Shown here piece by piece: positions 43,607 through 52,454 of a stretch of DNA of 52,454 nucleotides; positions within the stretch are counted from its first letter, which is position 1; each line of letters starts with the position of its first letter. The stretch lies in NCBI GenBank assembly GCA_021464525.1, contig JADRCO010000116.1, forward strand, positions 1 to 52,454, in the 5' to 3' direction. This stretch comes from Rhizophagus sp. LPA8_4_AMF (Eukaryota; Glomeromycota; Glomeromycetes; Glomerales; Glomeraceae). The position numbers were made by a program, and so were the translations under genes. The notes under the pieces were generated by a model. That model saw only the letters and a list, made by a program, of their open reading frames with translations, did no database searches and was not told the DNA's origin.

Positions 43607-44345
43607 CAGGGTGTCACCATCAAGAATTTGTAGATATGTGACTTTGACAAAAATGACTAATTATGGACAACTTGTAATAATGTGCACCATTAGGAATTTG
43701 TAGATTTGTGACTTGACAAGAATGATTAATTATGGACGACTTGTAATAATGTGCACCATTAGGAATTGTAGATAACCTCCGGGTTGTGACTTTGGCATTA
43801 TGGACGACTTGTAATAATGTGGACCTTCAGGAATTTGTAGATAACCTCCGGGTTGTGACTTTGGCATTATGGACAACTTGTAATAATGTGGACCATCAGA
43901 AATTGTAGATAACCTCCGAGTTGTGACTTTGGCATTATGGACGACTTGTAATAATGTGGACCTTCAGGAATTTGTAGATAACCTCCGGGTTGTGACTTTG
44001 GCATTATGGACAACTTGTAATAATGTGGACCATCAGAAATTGTAGATAACCTCCGAGTTGTGACTTTGGCATTATGGACGACTTGTAATAATGTGGACCT
44101 TCAGGAATTTGTAGATAACCTCCGGGTTGTGACTTTGGCATTATGGACAACTTGTAATAATGTGGACCATCAGAAATTGTAGATAACCTCCGAGTTGTGA
44201 CTTTGGCATTATGGACGACTTGTAATAATGTGGACCTTCAGGAATTTGTAGATAACCTCCGGGTTGTGACTTTGGCATTATGGACAACTTGTAATAATGT
44301 GTACTATCATAGATAACTTCGTAATAATGTGCATCATCAGGAATT
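43607..44345 (+). repeat. Higher-order minisatellite: 137-bp dimers of 68/69-bp monomers
   Basis: The basic unit contains TTATGGACRACTTGTAATAA, TGTGGACC and TAGATAACCTCCGRGTTGTG. Two monomer types alternate: 68 bp with GACAAC / ATCAGAAA / CGAG, and 69 bp with GACGAC / TTCAGGAA / CGGG. The dimer starts at 43867, 44004, 44141 and 44278, exactly 137 bp apart. More diverged, single-type units lie upstream from about 43607, and degraded ends run to about 44345. Confidence 0.9.
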
Positions 44346-45009
44346 TATTAGATAAACTTTTAGTGCTTCTCTTCATGGCTTTTCTTGCAAAAAAAATATC
44401 TATACTTGATCCAAAACTTAGATCGTAATCTGGAATTTTTGAACGAACTTGAAAGAAATTATCAGCAATTCTTTTGGTTTTAAGATAAATATGATGAAAT
44501 GTATACTACTAAGTTGAAAATGTTGAGTTATGGAAGCGGTGATACGACAAAAAGTGCGGACCTCAGGAGACCTTTTGCAAATTGTACATGATAATATGTG
44601 GAAGAATTGGAGAAAAGAACGGAAATAGGTTCAGACAATTTTTTCATAATTCAATAATATGAGCATAAACCTTACGAAAGAATCCAAACCCGGTTAGTTT
44701 TCACCAGCGAAGCATCTAATTCATCTAATTGACATTACGTCGCACCAAATTGGTTCTAGAGAAATCTGAGATTGCTGAATTAATAAACATTACCCTGATA
44801 ATTCGATCTACAGCCTTAGCAAAAGCCTTGGCAAAGTTTAAATGGTACATACATAATTTTTTTTTGTAAAGATGCGAGCCATGTGACCACCTAAAATAAT
44901 TTATGTTTCAAACATTTAAAAATAATTAAGGATATCATGTGAAGCTTATTGAATTGCTGAATGCTGACAAATCCAACAAACCCTGATAAACCTACTCAAA
45001 ATTTTAAAT
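44346..45009. other. Intergenic region, nothing recognised
   Basis: No coding or repeat structure was recognised in this stretch. Confidence 0.4.
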
Positions 45010-45183
45010 CTTGGTTTATTACTAATCATTTCTAGAAATTTTACCATTTAAATTTGCAAATGAAAAATTATATATAGATGCAACTCTGATTCCTCTAATA
45101 ATATTTTGGTTTATTAATATCATTCTAAGAAGTTACCACTTAAATTTGCAAACGGAAATAATTCAATCAGAGATGCAGCTGAT
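45010..45183 (+). repeat. Imperfect ~95-bp direct duplication
   Basis: 45010-45090 and 45105-45183 share TTGGTTTATTA, then TAAATTTGCAAA and AGATGCA in the same order with many substitutions. This looks like an old tandem duplication. Confidence 0.55.
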
Positions 45184-45308
45184 GTACTGTAACTGCCAAA
45201 TCAATACATGTGAAACTAAATATTTATTCACCCTGGTTCATAAATTAAACCTAATTTGCTTTCAACTAATGACAAGATAACCGGTGATTTAATAAGAGTA
45301 AATTTTAT

Positions 45309-45424
45309 TATCCCATCGGTATTATATGGATTTTTCCGCCGGTATAAAAAAAAGTATAAAAAAAGTAAAAAAAAAGTATAAAAAAGTATAAAATACATCG
45401 GTGTATACATAATACCGATGGGAT
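45309..45424. mobile_element. Small inverted-repeat element (~116 bp), possible MITE
   Basis: TATCCCATCGGTATTAT at the left and ATAATACCGATGGGATA at the right are exact reverse complements. They enclose an AAAAGTATAAAA-type tandem stretch. No clear target duplication was found. Confidence 0.6.
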
Positions 45425-47524
45425 ACTCAAGTTTTTATTGTACTAGACAAGGACCGGGGCAGAGAGACCCAGACCAAAAAAGTATAGTGACCAGAGGGAT
45501 TTAACAAAAGTTGAGTAAAAAAATCCTTAACCATAATCACTCAAAAGTAAGTTTTCAATTCAGGAAAACTAAAAAATATTTACTTTAATACATCTTACGG
45601 TAATTGGTTTAAAATTAAAAATTCTCTTTGGTTTGTCATAAGATGGTAAACAAACAAACATGTGAAAAAAGGAATGATATCATGGGAAAAAAAAATTGCT
45701 TCATTTTAATCATCTGATTTGACTGCGGATTTAAAATTGTTAGTTTAGGTAAAACTTTAAAATATGTTTATTCATTGTAGCCGAGTTTCTTTTACCTTAT
45801 TGAAACTTTAAAACCAAACACATGCTTAAACAACATCTTACGTATAGTTGAATTACAAATTAGATTATCAAAAAAAAAAAAAAAAAATTTTTTTTTTTGA
45901 CAGCTCAATTATTTCCCCGTGTATTACAAATTTTTTTCAATAAAACAACTTTTATAGAAGAAAAAAAAAAAAAAAGAATGAATGAAATCATAGGAAATTT
46001 TTTATTAACATGCAATTAATAAGCCAGGTATAAAAATTTTTTGACATTTGACAGCTCTATGGAAATCAATTAAATCCAATTCTTGGCCTTTTAAGTAGAT
46101 CAATCACGCGAAGAATACTTAATATCGTCAATTAAACATGTTAAAAATGACATATGATATGATGTATTTTTGAAAAAAAAAATTATATGCAAGGTTCATG
46201 CAGTTTGTCAGCGAATTGTCATACATTAGTTGGAATAAATGTTTTACAAAAAAGTTGACCATTAAATGTATGAGCATAAATATGTATTCTTTTAACGGAG
46301 GATGATCTCCTATGGGCTAACAGGTATAACAAGTATAACACTGCCTTCTAACATAACAAGTTAGGGCCGAACCAAATTAATAAACAACTTACCAATTTAA
46401 AAAAAAAAAATTTTTAATACAAAATTAAATTAAGTAAAAATATCCAAGCTAAGCCGAAACGCATAAAATTCCCGAACATGTAAGTTTACTAATTTTAAAT
46501 CTAATTTTTTTTTTTTATTTCACGTTGGGTTTCAGCTAAAATACTTTTTTTAGTAGGAATAATGAAAAATTTGATAATAATGTACAAAATATTATAAATA
46601 TTATAATAAATATTATTATAAAATACCAGTATTATATATATTATATGTACAAATATAAATAAATTTATACAGTATGTGATGTCATCAAATAGATTATCTA
46701 TTATTTTTATCTTATCTCTTTTTTATGTAATAATCACATTTAATATCCCTGCCGATAGCTGCTTTATTTTAGGTTATGTCTTAAAGAATATTCTTTGATT
46801 TGATTGAATGTATGTATCATGTTCTTCCCTTTAGCCTCTCATGAGTCATTAAAAAAAAAAATTTTTTTATTTAAATTTTATTAATCGGAGTTTCTTTTTG
46901 TAAGTATGACAAACATTAGCCAAATAAGCCAAGAACGCCTAAATTATTTTAACGATTTGAATATCCCTGAGAATTTGACATAAATATATTGTTTAATATT
47001 TATGGGAAAATTTCAAAACTTATTAATGTACCTAATTATTAAAAGGTATCATAAATCATAAATCGTATAAAAAAATTATGCAATACTGATTTTGAACTTG
47101 TTACAACGGGTTTACAAAGTTTTACCCAGATTACCAGGTAATTAGGAACAAAAAAAATTTCCAAAAGAAAACTTATATCCAATCACTAACAAATAAAAAC
47201 ATTTGATCATTTGAAACTTGATTTGTTTATACCAAATGACCCTATAATAAATTTAATGAATTATTATTGTGTTACATTTGAGTTAAATGGTTGGTACGAT
47301 TTGTTTGAATTATAATTTTTCATTGTTCTCTCTTTTAAAGAATTTTTTTTTTTTTTTAAACCAATAAAATTTTCAAAATGTACAATTCAAGTTAGTTCAT
47401 GCGGTCATTTAATGATAAAATGAAAGACCATATATGAAAATATAAAGAAATATTTTCAATAAAGGATATAATATGAAACCGAAATTGGTCCGGTATGATA
47501 TCACTAATATTCCATTGTTCTTTA

Positions 47525-47925
47525 TTATATAATCAGTAGTAAAGTAGTAATAATAGTAATATTGTAGTAATAACGGAGTAGTAATTGTATTAGTTGTAGT
47601 AATATTTGTAGTAAATAAAGTAATTGTGTAATTGTAGTAATAAATTTATGGTAATAGTAATAATACTGATTTAGTTGTAGCAATACCTAATTGTAATAAC
47701 AGATATAGCAGTTCCTATTGTAGTAATACTAGTAATAACAGATGATAGATGATACTATAGCAGTTCCTACATACTATAGTAGCTGTAGTTTAATTATTAC
47801 TTTGGTTTCGGGTTTTCTCTTAATTAATTTTAAATTATAAGATCTCTTTATTAATATTTAATTATTTAATCTTGATTATATAATTTTTTTTTATTAATTT
47901 AATTCTCGGTAAATCTTTGAGTTAA

Positions 47926-47960
<35 letters not shown>

Positions 47961-47961
47961 T
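47525..47961. repeat. GTAGTAATA-type imperfect repeats and a TAA microsatellite
   Basis: Irregular GTAGTAATAATAG-like units cover 47525-47770. A clean (TAA)n run of about eleven copies occupies 47929-47961. Confidence 0.75.
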
Positions 47962-48465
47962 AATTAAACTCCCCTTTTAATCTACATGTACTTACGGAAT
48001 TTTAATAAATGTGCGATTTGTAGGTGAATGGATAAACCAATACAAATATTACTCTAATTAATGTGAAACGTGTGATGATACTTTGAAATTTTTTTTGTCA
48101 CTTTTTTTTTCATACTTTTGATAAGTACAACAAAAAAGGTTACATAATATAATGTGACCAATATTTATCGTAACATTTAAAAAGAGACCAATTAAATTTA
48201 ATCAAATTGAGATCATGTGGTAAATTTATAAAGAAAAACTTGTAAAATATTTTAAAGTTGGGGGAGTTATAATGTATGATCCCTGCATTTGTGTTACATA
48301 AGACAAAAAAAAATTCCCAACTCTCATGAATTTATTGAAACTACCAAATAAATAAAAAAATAAATACGTAAAAAATACGTTTTTAATAAATTTGTACAAA
48401 AAAGGGGGGGGAGGGGGCGTTTATTGTTATTAATGATTTTTCTTTCTGTATTGATTTTTTTTTTT

Positions 48466-48486
48466 TAATTAATAATTAAAAAAAAA

Positions 48487-48522
<36 letters not shown>

Positions 48523-48566
48523 TAATAATTAAAAAAAAAAAAATTTTTTTTTTTTTTTTTTTTTTT
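48466..48566. repeat. Duplicated palindromic A/T structure
   Basis: The module TTAATAATTAAAA.. (A13) followed by a long T run occurs twice in tandem, at 48469-48520 (A13T30) and 48521-48566 (A13T23). Such sequence can form cruciforms and is prone to slippage and assembly error. Confidence 0.8.
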
Positions 48567-49607
48567 CGACCATTTCTACCAGTATATTATAATAAAAAAA
48601 TTATTATTATTATTATTATTTATAAAAAAAGTTAATAATGAAAAAAAAAATGGAAATTTTGAAAAAAAAAATTCGTTTTATTTTCGAATTCAAGTTTCTT
48701 TTTTTATCCTTCCATTGAAATTGAATATTTTCATTCTAATAATAAAACCTTTTTCTTTTATAATCCATTAAAGGTTTAGAAAAATAAAATAAAATTTAAC
48801 TAGTAAAGAATGATATACTACTTTTAAAATGGGTTATTAATAATGAGATGTTTTAGGTTTATTATACTTTCAAAAAACCCTTATTTGTATAAAGTTCTGA
48901 AATAATTAACCGGCCGATTAAAGGAAAAAAATAAAAAAGGTGGCCGAATCTTCAGAGAGGGAATGGATGATCATTCTTTAATAATAGTAATTTTCGAAAA
49001 AAAAAAAAAAAAAAAAAAAAAAATTATAGTTAAGGGGTTAAAATGGAAAAGAAAAAAATATAGGAGTTAAAATTTCTTTCTGTTTGATATACAATACCTT
49101 TCTTGGCAAATAAATTTTTTTTTTTAAAGTAATATAACGCCAAAAGTAAAGTTTGAATTTTTAGCATTTATAAACTACCGAATATCTAAAAAGTAATTTA
49201 TAATTTTAAATGTGATAATTGTGATGATATACGTAAAGTACACATAAACAGGATATTATTCCGGTCATCTAAATGAATAAATAAATATGTTCAAATGTTA
49301 TTTATTATTTTATTATTATTAAAAAAAAAAAAATTAGGTAATTGCATAAATAAATTAGAAAAAAAAAAAAAAAAAAAAAAGTAATGAAAAACAAAAAAAA
49401 AAAAAAAAAAAAAAAAAAACCTAAATTTTATAGTAATCTCGAAAAATATTGATTTACAGTTAGTGATAAACAGCATAATAAATAATTGCCTTGACCAACA
49501 TAGATCACATACCATGAATTCTCTCTTTAAAAAAAAATATATAACACAATATAACACGTTACGAAATTATCATTGTAGATATGTAAATTAATATGTAAAT
49601 ATAAATA

Positions 49608-49690
49608 TTAATCATCATCCAATTTTCGGACCTTTTTCTTTTTCAAATAACTCGCATTATGATACATTCCACATATTTCAGCCCCGTTAT
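49608..49690 (-). pseudogene. Short coding-like 3' scrap
   Basis: The minus strand reads NGAEICGMYHNASYLKKKKV then RKLDDD and a stop. The composition looks coding and the ICGMYHN...KKKK pattern faintly recalls the second half of a GATA-type zinc finger with its basic tail, but one Cys pair is absent. Upstream it runs into an (AT)n microsatellite. This is low-confidence. Confidence 0.2.
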
Positions 49691-49712
49691 ATATATATAT
49701 ATATATATATAT
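49688..49712. repeat. (TA)n microsatellite
   Basis: About twelve uninterrupted TA units. Confidence 0.9.
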
Positions 49713-50951
49713 GTTGATGCATCACATATCCCATTTTTTTTTATGTGGGAGTTAATGGGAGTTAATACATGAATGATATTTATATATTATGAATTTGGGG
49801 GTTCCAACAATGAACGTTTTTGAAATACTTTGACACGCTTAACGGCTTAAGCGAAAAAAATAATGACGCAGAGCATAAAATGAAACATCTTACATTAAAA
49901 CACTTTTCCAAAAAAATTTACTAATTTTGTAACATTTTCCTTACCAAATTCGAATCTCTATAATTATAACCAATCATAACATTTTAATTGAATTGACAAT
50001 CTGTTCGGAAGTGACTCAAGTCAGAAAAAATTCTCAGAACCGTAACAAAATTTTTTTCCTTTAAATAACTTTTCCGTGATAAATAATTATACAATAATCT
50101 GTAAGTTGCACAACATATGAACAAGTTTTTAAGTCCTATTTTTAATTAGATTTGAATGAAAACCTTTAAAGTAATTGTTCAAAGTCTTTAATCTTACATA
50201 TAAATAATTTGCCGATAATTAGAATGTTTAAAAAAAAAAAATAATAATAAAAATAAAATGAGATAAATAAAATATAATAAAATACAGAAATAAAATAAAT
50301 AAAAATAAAAATAAAAAAAAAAAAATTTTTTTTTTAAAATAATAAAAATTAAAAATAAAAAAAAAATAAAACTATTTCACCAAAAGTTCATTGAATGAAC
50401 AACATTACTTTCATTGGGAATTTTTTTTTTCCCAACTTTTGAAGAACCTATCAAATGTTGGCAATAACTCGCGGTTTAAAAAAAACCGCGAGTTTGTTAG
50501 CAATATAGTAAAACAATAAACTTCCTCCATGTGTTCTTGTGTCACCTCATGATATCATCGATATTTTATTATAAACATTATAAACGCAATTTTTTTTTAT
50601 ATAATGCATTTATTTACAATAGTAAAATAATACTTAACCCCCACATATACACATACAGTTAGAAAGTAAATATATATTATATACTTTATATTTATTTATT
50701 TTAGAGTATTTATTTATACATAACAATTATAATATATATATATGTAAATAAACATCTAATAACGAAAAAAAAAAAAAAAAATTTATATAAATAAATAACG
50801 AGACGAGATTTTTCATACTCAACCAGTCCTTTAATTTTTTTTTTATTCAAGTTTTTTTCCCCTCCTCCTTCTCGACTATCTCGACATACTTTTCGAGATC
50901 ACTTTTCCACTTTAATCCTCCCTCCTTTTTAAATTTACCTTTCGAAAATAG
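49713..50951. other. Intergenic region, low complexity
   Basis: No gene was seen. An inverted repeat AACTCGCGGTTT / AAACCGCGAGTTT at 50466-50495 forms a tight hairpin with an A-rich loop. A/T tracts and TAAAA-type repeats fill 50227-50372. Confidence 0.5.

Positions 50952-50984
<33 letters not shown>
50952..50984. promoter_or_regulatory. T16A17 block upstream of the methyltransferase-like gene
   Basis: A T16 run followed directly by A17 ends 66 bp before the ATG at 51051, with a pyrimidine-rich leader (CTTCCTTCC...TCTTTTCCTCC) between. Long dA:dT tracts commonly exclude nucleosomes in fungal promoters. A regulatory role here is inference. Confidence 0.4.
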
Positions 50985-51050
50985 CCTAAAAGGGGCTTCC
51001 TTCCATACTCTCACTTCATCTTTTCCTCCTTACACAATAAAAAAAAAATA

Positions 51051-52309
51051 ATGACTAGAGCAACTTTATCGCAAGATTGGTTAGGCAATCGTGCCCATAG
51101 TGGTGAATACCTCTCAACTGCCAATGATGTATGTAAATATAAACAGTCATTGAAATATTTCTTTTTTTTTTGTATAAACATATAATAAAGTTTCAAAATA
51201 ATTTATTTTCGTTTTTGGTTCATTTCATTTCGGCTAATTTCATTTTTTTTTTTTTTTTTTTCCTTTTTTTTTTTTAGTTTTTTTTTTTTTTTTTTTTGTT
51301 TTTTTTTTTTTCGGCTTTTTTTTTTTTTTTTTTTTTTTTTTTCCTCGAATAATTTTAGGTCGATCGAGATTTATTATACGTAAGTATTTAGTTCAAAATG
51401 TATAAATTTTTTATTAATCCAATAATGATTTAAATCACCTAACCGTCTTTTTTTTTTATTATTATAGCATTATGTGCGGAAAAGTATTTTAAATGGTAAC
51501 TTCTCCTGTCCTGTTGATAAATCCATGGAAAGAGTTTTAGAAATTGCGTAAGTAATTTCGAGAAACTTGAATGATGAATTTTAAATCATATAATTATTAT
51601 TTTACTAATTTCCTCGCTCGATCATTTGTAGTTATTCTTCTGGATATTGGATGATGGAGATGGCAACGTAAGTATATTATAATAAATTTTGTTTTTTTTT
51701 TCCTTTTTTTAAATTAAAGAACGAACATCTTTTAACATTATTCATTTTTCAAATTTTAGGGACTTCCCAAAAACCCAGTTTTATGGTATAGACCTTGAAT
51801 CAAGTGCACCAGACTTGGTTTACCCAAGAAACTGCTTTTTCGGTCAAGGAGATTATTTAAAAGGACTACCATATCAAGATAATTTCTTTGACATGGTCCG
51901 ACTTGACATGATGCACCTTAGATCCTTGTCAACGTTGGATCAAATTTTATTTTTACTCTCCGAGGTTTTTAGAGTGACCAAAAAGGGCGGTTACATAGAG
52001 TTTTGGGATTCGGATTATAATTCAAGTCCTTTATTAGAGAAATTGATGAAAATCCGCGTCGGGAACGATCTCAAAATAGATGAATTATTGACAGAACGGG
52101 GTTTTGTCAATGTAACCAAAAAAAAGGTCGCCATACCCCTGGGTAAAGGAAGCATGGTGGGAGAATTTACGACAGCCATAATGAAATCTTTTATCGAGTC
52201 AATGGATGCACGTACTAGGGAAGAAGATGACCTTCTTTACCTGATCGAGGAGTGTGAAAAGTATGACTCTCAAATTAATGTTTTTTCCGGTTTCGGACAA
52301 AAACTTTAA
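51051..52309 (+). CDS. SAM-methyltransferase-like protein with degraded motif I (5 exons)
   Basis: Exons are 51051-51128, 51359-51379 (a 21-nt microexon, VDRDLLY), 51468-51547, 51632-51667 and 51760-52309. All donors are GTATGT or GTAAGT and all acceptors TAG, giving 254 residues in frame. The order fits a class I methyltransferase: HYVRKSILNGNFSCPVDK lead-in, then the motif I position VLEIAYSSGYWMMEMATDFP, FYGIDLE (acidic end of strand 2), GDYLKGLPYQDNFFDMV (motif II/III area) and SEVFRVTKKGGYIEFWDSD (post-motif strand). Motif I normally reads VLDVGCGxG; here the glycines are replaced (EIAYSSG), so SAM binding may be lost or altered. The final IPLGKGSMVGE segment fits the family end. The substrate is unknown; the fold call is solid. 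Confidence 0.8.
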
Positions 52310-52355
52310 TTAGCCAATTCATTTTTTGCGATTAGCCAATTCATTTTCTGCGAAC
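52310..52355 (+). repeat. Tandem duplication of a 22-bp unit after the methyltransferase stop
   Basis: TTAGCCAATTCATTTTTTGC and TTAGCCAATTCATTTTCTGC lie back to back just downstream of the stop codon, differing by one base. Confidence 0.8.
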
Positions 52356-52377
52356 CTTTACCAACTATTAAAACATT

Positions 52378-52379
<2 letters not shown>

Positions 52380-52451
<72 letters not shown>
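52380..52451. repeat. T55A17 block at the window end
   Basis: A run of 55 T followed directly by 17 A. The largest TnAn block in the window. Confidence 0.9.
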
Positions 52452-52454
52452 TTA

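Larger units (their letters stand above)
45425..49607. other. Gene-poor region dominated by low-complexity DNA
   Basis: No gene is supported in over 4 kb. Notable are an A18T11 block (45870-45898), TAGTAA-rich imperfect trinucleotide DNA (about 47525-47770), a TAA microsatellite (47929-47961), the duplicated A13T30/A13T23 structure at 48478-48566, and long A runs at 48999-49023, 49359-49380 and 49393-49419. Confidence 0.6.

Noticed and set aside
49291-49557. Minus-strand frame with long poly-Phe
   Set aside because: Generated by poly-A runs; not a protein.

Overview
The window is AT-rich, intron-bearing eukaryotic DNA full of homopolymer tracts, microsatellites and small inverted-repeat elements. 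Introns are short with GTAAGT/GTATGT-type donors and TAG acceptors. Five MATA-HMG-type HMG-box genes, a PARP/Gig2-like gene, a NADAR gene, a degenerate alcohol-acetyltransferase-like pseudogene and a SAM-methyltransferase-fold gene together suggest an arbuscular mycorrhizal fungus, most likely Rhizophagus or a close relative (Glomeromycotina). That assignment is inference from gene content and base composition. No rRNA, tRNA or CRISPR array was recognised.

Layout. 1-4532: a retropepsin-like retroelement scrap (minus) and a decayed AATase-like pseudogene (minus), the latter split by a 153-bp MITE. 4533-8854: a head-to-head pair. A 3-exon gene on the minus strand ends in a NADAR domain (ADP-ribosyl-guanine or damaged-nucleotide glycosidase family). 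An 8-exon gene on the plus strand encodes a PARP-fold ADP-ribosyltransferase with an intact H-Y-E triad. They share a 643-bp intergenic region. 9041-15501: three HMG-box genes of one subtype. 16.4-18.4 kb: motif arrays of a TTTCGCCGAA-type repeat, two of them forming an inverted pair. 18919-23305: two paralogous secreted proteins with the same ten cysteines. 23664-24800: a PB1+UBA protein resembling p62/NBR1-type autophagy receptors. 26031-26225: a candidate small secreted peptide. 26.7-29.1 kb: a TA-flanked MITE, a TCCAAT-rich element remnant and a strong hairpin. 31498-38009: two HMG-box genes of a second subtype. 42017-42626: a small spliced coiled-coil protein. 42.7-50 kb: gene-poor, with a 137-bp dimeric minisatellite. 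51051-52309: a 5-exon methyltransferase-like gene with a degraded SAM-binding loop.

The strongest candidate for an undescribed system is the divergent NADAR/PARP pair, a possible eraser/writer couple for nucleotide or nucleic-acid ADP-ribosylation. Exon structures were assembled by eye from splice consensus, frame continuity and domain continuity. The joints keep frame and rebuild family motifs, but no transcript evidence was available.
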